NCBI GenBank assembly: GCA_019237175.1
Contig: JAFAHP010000725.1
Span: 1 to 19,030, forward strand
Direction: 5' to 3'
DNA length: 19,030 nt
Source of the DNA: Alphaproteobacteria bacterium
Lineage (GTDB): Bacteria > Pseudomonadota > Alphaproteobacteria > ATCC43930 > CGMCC-115725
The position numbers and the translations under genes were made by a program. Shown one piece after another: positions 12,360 through 19,030 of the stretch. Every line of letters begins with the position of its first letter. The stretch's first letter is position 1. The notes under the pieces were generated by a model that made no database searches, was not told where the DNA came from, and saw only the letters and a list, made by a program, of their open reading frames with translations.

Positions 12360-15332
12360 TTAATGCGCCTCATCCCAGCTCTCGGCCCAGCCGGTTTCGA
12401 CGACGAGCGGCACCGAGAGTTCACAATGCGGCGCGCACGCCCCTTCCATGACCGTCTTGACCAGCTCTGCCGTCGCCCGGGTTTCGGCCTCGGGCACTTC
12501 GAACAGTAATTCGTCGTGAACCTGCAGCAGCATGCGCGCACGCAATCCGGCAGTGGCGAATGCCCCGGGGATGCGGATCATCGCCCGCTTGATGATGTCG
12601 GCGGCCGAGCCCTGCAATGGCGCATTGATCGCTTGCCGCTCGGCGCCGGCGCGGCGTGCCGGATTGGCGTCGCGAATGCCCGATATCCAGCATTTGCGGC
12701 CAAAGATCGTTTCGACATACCCCGCGCGCCGGGCGTCGGTCTTGATCCGCTCCATATAGGCGCGAATCGCCGGGAAGCGCTCGAAATAGGCGCGGATGTA
12801 AGCGGCTGCCTCGCCCTGTGGCACACCGATCTGGGCGCCGAGGCCAAAGGCGCTGATGCCATAGATGATGCCGAAATTGATCGCCTTGGCGCGGCGCCGG
12901 GTATTGGCGTCCATCTCCGCGAGCGGCACGCCGAACACCTCACTCGCGGTCAGCGCGTGAATATCGACGCCGTCGCGAAACGCTTGGCGAAGCTCGGGCA
13001 CGTCGGCGACGTGTGCGGAAAGCCGCAGCTCGATCTGGCTGTAATCGGCCGACAGCAGCACATGGCCGGGCTCAGCGATAAAGGCGCGGCGGATCCGCCT
13101 CCCCTCCTCGGTGCGGATCGGAATATTCTGCAAATTGGGGTTGTTCGACGAAAACCGCCCGGTGGCTGCGACCGCGAGCGCGTAAGAGGTATGGACGCGT
13201 CCGGTTTCGGCATCGATTTCCTCGCCCAATGCATCGGCATAGGTCGATTTGAGCTTGGTCAGCTGGCGCCACTCCAGCACCCGTGCGGGTACCGGATGGA
13301 ACGGCGCAAGCTCTTCGAGGATCGAGGCGTCGGTGCCGTAGGCGCCGGTCTTGCCCTTCTTACCACCCGGCAGTCCCAGCTTTTCGAACAGCACATCGCC
13401 CAGTTGCTTGGTCGAGCCGATGTTGAATTCGTTGCCGACGGCGGCGTAGATCGTGCGTTCGAGTTCAGCGATGCGCTGCTGGAAGTCGGCGGACAATTCG
13501 GCGAGAGCGGCGCGGTCGACCTTGATCCCCTCCCGCTCCATCGCGGCGACGACCGGGGCCAGCGGCCGTTCGACGGTCTCGTAGAATGCCGTCATCTTGT
13601 CCTGGACGAGCCGCGCCTTCAGCAGCATGTGCAGACGCAGCGACCCGTCGGCGCGTTCGGCAGCGAAGTCTCGGGCGCGCTCGGGCGCCAGTTCGGCGAA
13701 AGGGATCAGGCTCTTGCCGGTGCCGATCAGCTCCTTGAGCGAGGTCAGATCGTGTTCGAAATAACGCTTGACCAGCGTCTCGATCTCATGATCGAGCTGA
13801 CCGCCGTCGAGCACATAGGACATCAGCATCGTGCAGTCGTGCGGTGCCAAGGCGACGCCGCAGCGCGACAAGAGATGTGTAGTCGTCTTGATGTCGTGGC
13901 CGATCTTGAGGACACCGGGATCCTCGAACAGGGGCCTCAGTTTCGCGATCGCGAGGTCGGACGACAGCGCCTGTCCGCGCGGCTCCTTTTCCCTCTTCGG
14001 TTCAGGGCACCGCGGCGAGGTCAAAGCGCCGTCGTCGCCGGCGGTTAAGGGCAGCATTTCTCCCGCCACCTGCGGCTCTCCCCCCATTGGGGACAGAGGG
14101 CTTTGCAAGCGGGTACGATGGCTGAGCGGGACATAAGCAGCCATGCCCGGCGCCAGGGCCAACGCGATCCCCGCGATCGCCGGCCGGCGGCCAGGCATTG
14201 CACTGGCGGCAATCCATACCGCGAGCGACCCAGCCTCATAGGCGGCTTCGATCCAATTTTCGAGCCCCTCGACAGTGTCGATCAGCGCGTAGCGGTAAGG
14301 CGCATCAAAGCGCGGCATCTCCGGGATCGCTGGCTCGCTCGGGCCGCTCGGCGGTGGTGCCGATATGTCGAGACGGCGCACAATTCGCGTCTTTAGCGCG
14401 CGCAGCTCCATCTCGTCGAGAAACGGAAACAGCTTGTCAGGATCGTACGGCTTTACGCCGAGCGCCGACAACGGGCAGGGCAGCGGCACGTGATTGTCGA
14501 GCTTGACCAATTCCTTGGATAATCGTGCCTTCGCCGCGTTTTCGACCAGCGCCTCGCGCCGCTTGGGTTGCTTGATCTCCTGCGCGTGCGCGAGCAGATT
14601 TTCGAGATCACCATAGGCGTTGATCAGTTCGGCTGCGGTCTTGACGCCGATCCCTGGCACACCCGGCACATTGTCGGTGCTGTCGCCGCACAGCGCCTGC
14701 ACATCGATCACCTTGTCCGGTCCAACGCCGAATTTCTCGCGCACTTCGGCCTCGGCGATCGGACGATCGGTCATCGGGTCGCGCATCGTCACGTCATTGC
14801 CGACGAGCTGCATCAGATCCTTGTCCGAGGACAGGATCGTGACTTTGGCGCCTGCTTCCACGGCATGGCGCGCGTAAGTTGCGATCAGGTCATCCGCCTC
14901 GAAGTCCGGCAACTCGATCTGGCAAATATCGAACGCCGCTGCCGCGCGCCGCACATGCTCCAATTGCGGCCGCAGATCGTCCGGCATCTCCCGGCGATTG
15001 GCTTTATAGTCGCTGTAAATTCGATTGCGGAAGCTGTGCCCGGACGCGTCGAATATTACCGCCATATGATCGGCATCGGTTTCACGCCGATATTTGTCCA
15101 GCATATTGCTGAACAGGGTTACCACCTCGGTAACCATGCCGTCCGACTTTCGTTGAAACACCGGATCGGCGGTGCGCGCGCGTGCGAAATAGGCGCGAAA
15201 GATGAATCCCGAGCCGTCGATCAAAAAGACATGGCGGGGAGCGGCAGAGGCTGCCGCAACATCGGCAACAACCGCGGCGGTTGCCGGAGTACCCGTGTTC
15301 GCGCGGTCAACCGCGCCGATCAGATCGTCCAC
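12360..15332 (-). CDS. polA: DNA polymerase I with degenerate proofreading domain
   Basis: A 990-residue Pol I with GTG start at 15332, 9 bp after the zinc-finger gene. The 5' nuclease domain (about 34-320) keeps FLIDGSGFIFRAYFA, FEADDLIATYA, ILSSDKDLMQL and GDSTDNVPGVPGIGVKTA. The polymerase domain keeps motif A DYSQIELR (763-770), motif B RRRAKAINFGIIYG (812-825) and motif C QVHDE (937-941). The middle 3'-5' exonuclease domain (about 345-580) has lost its metal ligands. The DxE of ExoI reads IAASA, ExoII has GHDIKTT in place of the NLKYD type, and ExoIII has FAAERAD in place of YAAEDAD. Residues about 407-456 are a low-complexity insertion. An Ala-rich 33-residue N-terminal extension has no alternative start. 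It repairs and fills DNA and removes RNA primers. Confidence 0.97.
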   Translation of the reverse strand: MDDLIGAVDRANTGTPATAAVVADVAAASAAPRHVFLIDGSGFIFRAYFARARTADPVFQRKSDGMVTEVVTLFSNMLDKYRRETDADHMAVIFDASGHSFRNRIYSDYKANRREMPDDLRPQLEHVRRAAAAFDICQIELPDFEADDLIATYARHAVEAGAKVTILSSDKDLMQLVGNDVTMRDPMTDRPIAEAEVREKFGVGPDKVIDVQALCGDSTDNVPGVPGIGVKTAAELINAYGDLENLLAHAQEIKQPKRREALVENAAKARLSKELVKLDNHVPLPCPLSALGVKPYDPDKLFPFLDEMELRALKTRIVRRLDISAPPPSGPSEPAIPEMPRFDAPYRYALIDTVEGLENWIEAAYEAGSLAVWIAASAMPGRRPAIAGIALALAPGMAAYVPLSHRTRLQSPLSPMGGEPQVAGEMLPLTAGDDGALTSPRCPEPKREKEPRGQALSSDLAIAKLRPLFEDPGVLKIGHDIKTTTHLLSRCGVALAPHDCTMLMSYVLDGGQLDHEIETLVKRYFEHDLTSLKELIGTGKSLIPFAELAPERARDFAAERADGSLRLHMLLKARLVQDKMTAFYETVERPLAPVVAAMEREGIKVDRAALAELSADFQQRIAELERTIYAAVGNEFNIGSTKQLGDVLFEKLGLPGGKKGKTGAYGTDASILEELAPFHPVPARVLEWRQLTKLKSTYADALGEEIDAETGRVHTSYALAVAATGRFSSNNPNLQNIPIRTEEGRRIRRAFIAEPGHVLLSADYSQIELRLSAHVADVPELRQAFRDGVDIHALTASEVFGVPLAEMDANTRRRAKAINFGIIYGISAFGLGAQIGVPQGEAAAYIRAYFERFPAIRAYMERIKTDARRAGYVETIFGRKCWISGIRDANPARRAGAERQAINAPLQGSAADIIKRAMIRIPGAFATAGLRARMLLQVHDELLFEVPEAETRATAELVKTVMEGACAPHCELSVPLVVETGWAESWDEAH
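13965..14114 (-). repeat. In-frame low-complexity insertion in polA with palindromic parts
   Basis: Codons for PolA residues about 407-456 are rich in Pro, Gly, Glu, Lys and Arg (SPLSPMGGE, RCPEPKREKEPRG), unlike the flanking domain. The DNA includes an interrupted palindrome at 14076-14098, with CTCT and CCCC arms paired to GGGG and AGAG around ATT. A second near-palindrome of CCGCGGCGA with TCGCCGGCGG lies at about 14010-14044. Related Pol I proteins have a much shorter linker here. It looks like a coding palindromic repeat comparable in style to the Rickettsia palindromic elements. Confidence 0.5.
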
Positions 15333-15341
15333 TTGTGCCTG

Positions 15342-15584
15342 CTATTCAGCGGTTGCGGTCTTGGATTGGCCTCGCGGCGGGCCTATTGCCGGCGATCCCG
15401 TCGGCCCGCCACCAGCACCCGATTCTGCCGTCGCGCGGTTGACGAAGAGCCGCGAACAATAAGGGCATTCGGCTTTACCGAGCGGGGCAAGATTAAGATA
15501 GACCCTGGGATGGCCGAGCGGACCGCCACCGCCGTTGCAGGCTACGACCATCTCGTCAGTGTAAATGGTTTCGGAAGGCCCCAT
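15342..15584 (-). CDS. CHCC-type zinc-finger domain protein (zf-CHCC)
   Basis: An 80-residue protein whose first half holds the zf-CHCC pattern: Cys16, His25, Cys40 and Cys43 in ACNGGGGPLGHPRVYLNL and AECPYCSRLFV. The family includes the mitochondrial complex I subunit NDUFS6/NUMM, in which this motif binds zinc. Bacterial stand-alone members of 60-80 residues are common in Alphaproteobacteria and of unproven function. The last 32 residues are a Gly/Pro/Ala-rich tail without recognisable domain. The stop lies 9 bp ahead of the polA GTG, so the two genes are very probably co-transcribed. The start has only a weak G-rich ribosome-binding site. Confidence 0.88.
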   Translation of the reverse strand: MGPSETIYTDEMVVACNGGGGPLGHPRVYLNLAPLGKAECPYCSRLFVNRATAESGAGGGPTGSPAIGPPRGQSKTATAE

Positions 15585-15884
15585 GAACCAGCCCGAGAAT
15601 GTCAGCGGCTCGGCTCAGCAGCCGTTGACCGCTTCAAGACCGCGATGATACGCATTGCCGGCGAACGTTCAATGATCCGCTGTGCCATCTCTCAGCACCA
15701 GACCGCGAACCCGATCTCCGGCGACGTTGGTTCTGCGAAAGCGCCGGGTAAGGCCGCGGTCATACCGCTCGAGCAGTGTGCGATCGCGAACCTCTTCTTC
15801 ACTTGCAACACGCCTGCGCAGCCGACCGCGTCTGGCCGCAACCGCTAGCGGTCCAAATCTGGCGCGCGGTAGCCGCTTTCCGTT
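15585..15884. other. Non-coding stretch upstream of the zinc-finger/polA unit
   Basis: About 300 bp. Translations in all frames are short, Arg/Ser-rich or interrupted, and I recognise no protein family. It must contain the minus-strand promoter of the zf-CHCC/polA unit, but no clear hexamer pair stands out. Confidence 0.45.
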
Positions 15885-15967
15885 CGTCATGCCCGCGAAA
15901 GCGGGCACCCAGGGGCAACCAACTCGGCATCTTCAGCCCCTGGGCCTCCGCTTTCGCGGGGGCGACG
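15885..15967. repeat. Dispersed palindromic repeat (CGTCATGCCCGCGAAAGCGGG type)
   Basis: Two imperfect inverted arms of about 32 bases (15885-15916 and 15936-15967) share CGTC at the outer ends, CCCGCGAAAGCGG in the middle and CCCAGGGGC at the inner ends, with a loop of about 19 bases. Sequences of this form, which translate to MPAKAGTQ or PAFAGMT in open frames, are widespread small interspersed palindromes in proteobacterial genomes. It ends just ahead of the lipoprotein gene's ribosome-binding site. Confidence 0.82.
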
Positions 15968-15978
15968 GAGAATAGAAC

Positions 15979-17061
15979 ATGGGTATCGTCCGTCTGGTTT
16001 GGACCGCTCGGATTGCCATTTGGCTCTTGATCGCGGTGCTGGGGCTCAGCGCTTGCACGCCGACAGCAGAGCGCGCCGCAGGCCCCGGCAGCCCGCCCGC
16101 GCGCGACGGCGTAGAGGCCAAGCCAGCCCCCCGATTTACTCGTGATGCATTTATCACGACCGACGGCCGCCGGCTGCCGCTGCGCGTCTGGTTACCGCAG
16201 GGGCGGGTCAGAGCCGTGATCCTGGCGCTGCATGGCTTCAACGATTACAGCCGCGCCTTCGAAGCTCCGGCCATCGCCTGGGCCAAGGACGGCATTGCCG
16301 CCTACGCCTACGACCAACGCGGCTTTGGCGCCGCGCCCGAGCGCGGGCGGTGGCCGGGACGCACGACACTCGCCATCGATACCATCACGGCATGCGACAT
16401 TCTGCGCCGCCTCCATCCAGACGTGCCGCTATACCTCCTTGGTGAGAGCATGGGCGGAGCCGTCGCGGTGATCGCGATGACCGCCGCGAGCGGGACGCCG
16501 ATCCCCGATGTGGATGGTGTGATCCTGGTGGCGCCGGCGGTATGGGGCTGGTCGACGATGGGTTTCTTGCCGCGCGCCGCCCTTTTTGTCGGGGTTCGAT
16601 TCACACCCGGCCTAACGTTGACCGGACAAAGCCTCCACATCTTAGCGTCGGACAATATCCCCATGCTGCGGGCTCTGGGGCGCGACCCGCTGGTGATCAA
16701 GGAGACGCGCGTCGATACGATCTGGGGACTCGTTAACTTGATGGATGCGGCGCTCGACGCAGCGCCTCGGCTGCGTGTTCCGCTGTTGATTATGTATGGT
16801 GCCCACGACGAGATCATACCAAAGCAGCCGATGCGCCGATTTGTCCAGGCGTTGCCGCACGATCCGCGCCATCGGCGCAGCTTCGCCTATTACCGCAGGG
16901 GGTATCATATGCTCCTGCGCGACCTCGAAGGGCCGATGGTCAGCGCCGACGTCGCCGGCTGGATTCTGATGCCGGGCACACCGCTGTTCTCGGGCGCCGA
17001 TCGCAATACCTTCGAAGCAGAGCTCGGCGGCGCCAACCAGGCATCGCTCCCCGGACCGTGA
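15979..17061 (+). CDS. Alpha/beta hydrolase lipoprotein (monoacylglycerol lipase / lysophospholipase-like)
   Basis: A 360-residue protein with a lipoprotein signal: basic MGIVRLVWTAR, hydrophobic IAIWLLIAVLG and lipobox LSAC with Cys26. The mature part has the oxyanion motif LALHGFNDYS (about 82-91), AYDQRGFGAAPERGRWPG, the nucleophile elbow GESMGG with Ser157, and the likely acid Asp277 (GAHDEIIP) and His310 (GYHML). This order is that of the serine aminopeptidase S33 / PldB-type lysophospholipases, so it probably hydrolyses lysophospholipids or monoglycerides while anchored to the envelope. ACGGAGA lies a few bases before the ATG. The upstream palindromic repeat ends 11 bp away and could affect its transcript. 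The next gene, a CarS-like lipid enzyme, starts 10 bp downstream and suggests a lipid-metabolism unit. Confidence 0.9.
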   Translation: MGIVRLVWTARIAIWLLIAVLGLSACTPTAERAAGPGSPPARDGVEAKPAPRFTRDAFITTDGRRLPLRVWLPQGRVRAVILALHGFNDYSRAFEAPAIAWAKDGIAAYAYDQRGFGAAPERGRWPGRTTLAIDTITACDILRRLHPDVPLYLLGESMGGAVAVIAMTAASGTPIPDVDGVILVAPAVWGWSTMGFLPRAALFVGVRFTPGLTLTGQSLHILASDNIPMLRALGRDPLVIKETRVDTIWGLVNLMDAALDAAPRLRVPLLIMYGAHDEIIPKQPMRRFVQALPHDPRHRRSFAYYRRGYHMLLRDLEGPMVSADVAGWILMPGTPLFSGADRNTFEAELGGANQASLPGP

Positions 17062-17071
17062 GCGGAGAGCG

Positions 17072-17560
17072 ATGCCGTCGTCCCAACTCGTGCCATTATT
17101 ATTTCTGCTCCTGTTGGCCAACGGAGCGCCGTTGATGGTTCGCACGGTTCTCGGACGGCGTTGTTCTTATCCGATTGACGGGGATCGTCAATTCCTTGAC
17201 GGCAGACCGGTGTTCGGACCGGCAAAAACGTTGCGCGGTGTGGCGTGCGCGCTGTTGGCGACGACAGCGGGTAGCCTCTTGATCGGGCTCGGATGGTGGA
17301 TCGGGCTGTTGGTCGGCGGTCTGGCGATGGTTGGCGACCTGTTCTCGAGCTTTGTCAAGCGCCGGCTTGCCAAATCGCCGAGCAGTCCCGCCGTCGGGAT
17401 CGACCAGATCCCCGAGTCATTGTTGCCGCTGCTCGCCTGTATGCGCCCATTGTCGCTGACGATCGCCGATGTTGCGATCGGCGTGGCCGTTTTTTTTGCC
17501 GGCGAGCTGGTGCTGTCGCGTGTGCTCTACGCCTTCGACCTGCGCGAGCGCCCTTACTGA
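17072..17560 (+). CDS. carS: CDP-archaeol synthase (CarS) family membrane protein
   Basis: A 162-residue membrane protein with four to five hydrophobic helices. Family signatures are LLLANGAPLMV (13-23), DGRPVFGPAKTLRG (43-56), MVGDLFSSFVKRRL (86-99) and GIDQIPESLLPLL (109-121). The second and third blocks carry the conserved Gly/Lys/Asp residues of CDP-lipid synthases. In archaea CarS activates unsaturated archaetidic acid with CTP; bacterial members are related to CdsA and probably use a phosphatidate-like substrate, but their exact substrate is not known. GGAGAG lies just ahead of the ATG and the gene is 10 bp from the lipoprotein hydrolase. Its last 144 bp are also read on the minus strand by the convergent metallophosphoesterase. 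It is short compared with CdsA, as expected for the CarS branch. Confidence 0.87.
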   Translation: MPSSQLVPLLFLLLLANGAPLMVRTVLGRRCSYPIDGDRQFLDGRPVFGPAKTLRGVACALLATTAGSLLIGLGWWIGLLVGGLAMVGDLFSSFVKRRLAKSPSSPAVGIDQIPESLLPLLACMRPLSLTIADVAIGVAVFFAGELVLSRVLYAFDLRERPY

Positions 17561-18589
17561 CGGGGCAGGTCCCTCAGCCGCGCGCAATTCGTGCAGCGTT
17601 ATTTCCGGCGGGCAGTTGATCCGGGCCGGCACGATCGACGATCCGACGCCGACCGAGGTATAACCGGTCATTCGGCCATAACGCCATGATCCGGCACCCA
17701 TGCGCCGCGGCAAAGCGGAATCGAGGGTGAGCGGGATCGCACCCGGCAGGCAGATTTGGCCGCCATGCGTGTGGCCGCTCAACAGCAGGTTGAAACCGGC
17801 GTGCGCGGCCTGGCGGTAAATTTCTGGCGTGTGCGACAGCAGTATCGACAGCGCGCCGTGCGGGATTTGCAACGCGGTCTTTTCGATATTATCGACCCGG
17901 TAGAAATGCGCGTCATCGATGCCGGCGAGGTACAGAAGCTGACCGTCACGCATCAGCGGTTCGGCCTCGTTGACCAGCATTCGAATATTCATCTCCTCGA
18001 ATGCCGGCACCATGCGGAGCGAATCATGGTTGCCCAGAACGGCGTAGACCGGTCCGCAGATATTAGCCCGTATCCGCGCCATGCCCTCGATCGTCGCCTT
18101 GCAGGGGCCATAGGTCTTGCCGCGATAGTCGCCGGTCAGCACGCAAAGGTCGTAGTTGAGCTGAGGGAGCAGCTCGGCGAGCCGATTCATCGCCGCCGGG
18201 CTGATGTCGACATGCAGATCGCTGAGCTGCAGGATGGTAAAACCGTCAAATGCGGCCGGCAGCGCCGGCAGGTGGATCGGATGGCGCCGAACCTGGATGC
18301 GCCCGGCATTCCGGCTCGCCCACCAGTAAAGGCCGGTCAACTTCAGGGTGCGGCGCACTAATGCCGGGCTGCGATACCATCGACGCAGGCGCAGCGAGCG
18401 GCGGTGCGGCGCGGCCATCCGCGCCTCATGATCCTCCTCGATGCCAAGCCGTTGCCGCGAATAGAGCCGGCCAAAGCGCCGTTCGAGATCATCGAGTGGT
18501 CCCGGATCAGCCGGGTATCGATCGGTGGAACGGCCGGCCGGAGAGCCGAGTTCTCTGTCGGCGACCAGCGCTGCCGTTTGATCAGTCAT
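17417..18589 (-). CDS. Metallophosphoesterase (YaeI/LpxG-like) with C-terminal read-through tail
   Basis: A 390-residue calcineurin-like phosphoesterase. Metal-binding motifs appear in order: SDLHV (Asp124, His126), GDYRGK (Asp154), GNHD (186-189, with Asn187 and His188), LSHTPE (His253) and GHTHGG (His273, His275). The N-terminal 100 residues include a basic stretch and LTGLYWWASRNAG, a possible amphipathic or membrane-associated segment, as in YaeI-type enzymes. Substrates of this branch include phosphodiesters and lipid A precursors; which one applies is unknown. The normal family end is about residue 336 (PPEITLHEL). The remaining roughly 50 residues are polar, Gln/Arg-rich and almost entirely antisense to carS, so they probably arose by loss of an earlier stop. 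GGAGAG precedes the ATG at 18589. Confidence 0.9.
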   Translation of the reverse strand: MTDQTAALVADRELGSPAGRSTDRYPADPGPLDDLERRFGRLYSRQRLGIEEDHEARMAAPHRRSLRLRRWYRSPALVRRTLKLTGLYWWASRNAGRIQVRRHPIHLPALPAAFDGFTILQLSDLHVDISPAAMNRLAELLPQLNYDLCVLTGDYRGKTYGPCKATIEGMARIRANICGPVYAVLGNHDSLRMVPAFEEMNIRMLVNEAEPLMRDGQLLYLAGIDDAHFYRVDNIEKTALQIPHGALSILLSHTPEIYRQAAHAGFNLLLSGHTHGGQICLPGAIPLTLDSALPRRMGAGSWRYGRMTGYTSVGVGSSIVPARINCPPEITLHELRAAEGPAPSVRALAQVEGVEHTRQHQLAGKKNGHADRNIGDRQRQWAHTGEQRQQ

Positions 18590-18687
18590 TCAGAACGTTC
18601 TCTCCGACGTTGCGCCGCGTAGAAAAGCACGCGTGCCAATTGCCGACAGCCAGCCGACCGCGGCGCATCTCTTATACCCGATCTTCC

Positions 18688-18716
18688 TTGCATATGCCTT
18701 GCCGCAGCGCTATCCA
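18688..18716 (+). promoter_or_regulatory. Candidate promoter of the tRNA-Arg gene
   Basis: TTGCAT (18688-18693) and TATCCA (18711-18716) are separated by 17 bp and lie about 35 bp ahead of the mature tRNA 5' end. The match to consensus is moderate. Confidence 0.35.
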
Positions 18717-18751
18717 AATCGAGACTAGGGATCGAACGCATTCGGGCGCCG

Positions 18752-18828
<77 letters not shown>

Positions 18829-19030
18829 CTAAATCAATAAGTTGTGATTAAAGCGCCTTCCGGATAATCGAGCTAGCAAGCGCATAGCAAGCGCCAAGCC
18901 AGGCGGGGGCGCAGACCGCCACCACCCAGGGTTCGCGGTCGGAGCCGCGGCAGAAGCGCGCAGGTTAACAAAGGTCTTGGGTCTTAGCGCGAGGATGTGC
19001 GCGCCCTTCCTACCTTCGTCCCCGCCACGC
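18829..19030. other. Region after the tRNA, no gene recognised
   Basis: About 200 bp to the window edge. An 11-base tandem pair TAGCAAGCGCA/TAGCAAGCGCC lies at 18874-18895 and a GGCGG/CCGCC inverted pair follows near 18903-18920. No integrase reading frame or T-rich terminator is visible. Confidence 0.4.

Noticed and set aside
12516..14048. A 510-residue open frame on the plus strand opposite polA
   Set aside because: It is the antisense of conserved polymerase motifs, rich in Arg/Gly/Asp/Gln with no domain; GC-rich codon bias opens this frame.
14568..15848. A 426-residue plus-strand open frame
   Set aside because: Most of it is antisense to the 5' nuclease domain of polA and the zinc-finger gene, and it has no recognisable domain or ribosome-binding site.
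15669..15908. Minus-strand 79-residue frame beginning MPAFAGMT
   Set aside because: Its first residues are the translation of the dispersed palindromic repeat and the rest is Arg-rich. I also considered a decayed UbiH-type monooxygenase upstream of the zinc-finger gene but saw no convincing motif.

Overview
The window is GC-rich chromosomal DNA and reads as a dense, mostly housekeeping stretch of an alphaproteobacterium. The pointers are a DUF1153/SciP-type regulator, the hopanoid-associated RND transporter HpnN, and a PolA of alphaproteobacterial type in one transcription unit with a CHCC zinc-finger protein. Rhodospirillales or Hyphomicrobiales are the likeliest orders, but the exact order cannot be fixed from sequence alone. 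No transposase, integrase, phage gene, CRISPR array or rRNA was seen.

Region 1 (1-1202): a GbsR/MarR-type regulator and a methyltransferase-family membrane protein (cut by the window edge) are coupled by an ATGA overlap on the minus strand. A small membrane protein is divergent on the plus strand. One perfect palindrome lies inside two overlapping, oppositely directed promoters. Region 2 (1406-4711): hpnN on the minus strand and a small DUF1153 regulator on the plus strand, separated by about 350 bp holding a strong hairpin.

Region 3 (4919-7722, minus strand): a tight four-gene unit of SGNH arylesterase, FIST-domain protein, ThpR (2H RNA phosphodiesterase) and EVE-domain protein. Region 4 (7750-11009, plus strand): an ABC ATPase and large permease of the YbbA-YbbP type, divergent from the arylesterase exactly as tesA is from ybbA-ybbP in E. 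coli. Region 5 (11127-11898): a Bax-inhibitor-1/YccA membrane protein with a structured leader and a textbook intrinsic terminator.

Region 6 (11956-15584, minus strand): CHCC zinc-finger protein, DNA polymerase I and a conserved hypothetical, closely spaced. PolA keeps its 5' nuclease and polymerase motifs, but all three proofreading-exonuclease motifs are degenerate, and that dead domain carries an in-frame low-complexity insertion that looks like a coding palindromic repeat. Region 7 (15885-18589): a dispersed palindromic repeat, then a lipoprotein alpha/beta hydrolase and a CarS-family CDP-lipid synthase on the plus strand. These converge on a metallophosphoesterase whose C-terminal tail is written antisense to the end of carS. 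Region 8 (18590-19030): a complete tRNA-Arg(CCG) followed by about 200 bp without a recognisable gene.

The strongest leads for follow-up are the proofreading-dead PolA with its inserted palindrome, the FIST/ThpR/EVE operon, the palindromic bidirectional promoter at 850-899, and the carS/metallophosphoesterase antisense overlap. I found no clear new defence or mobile system.
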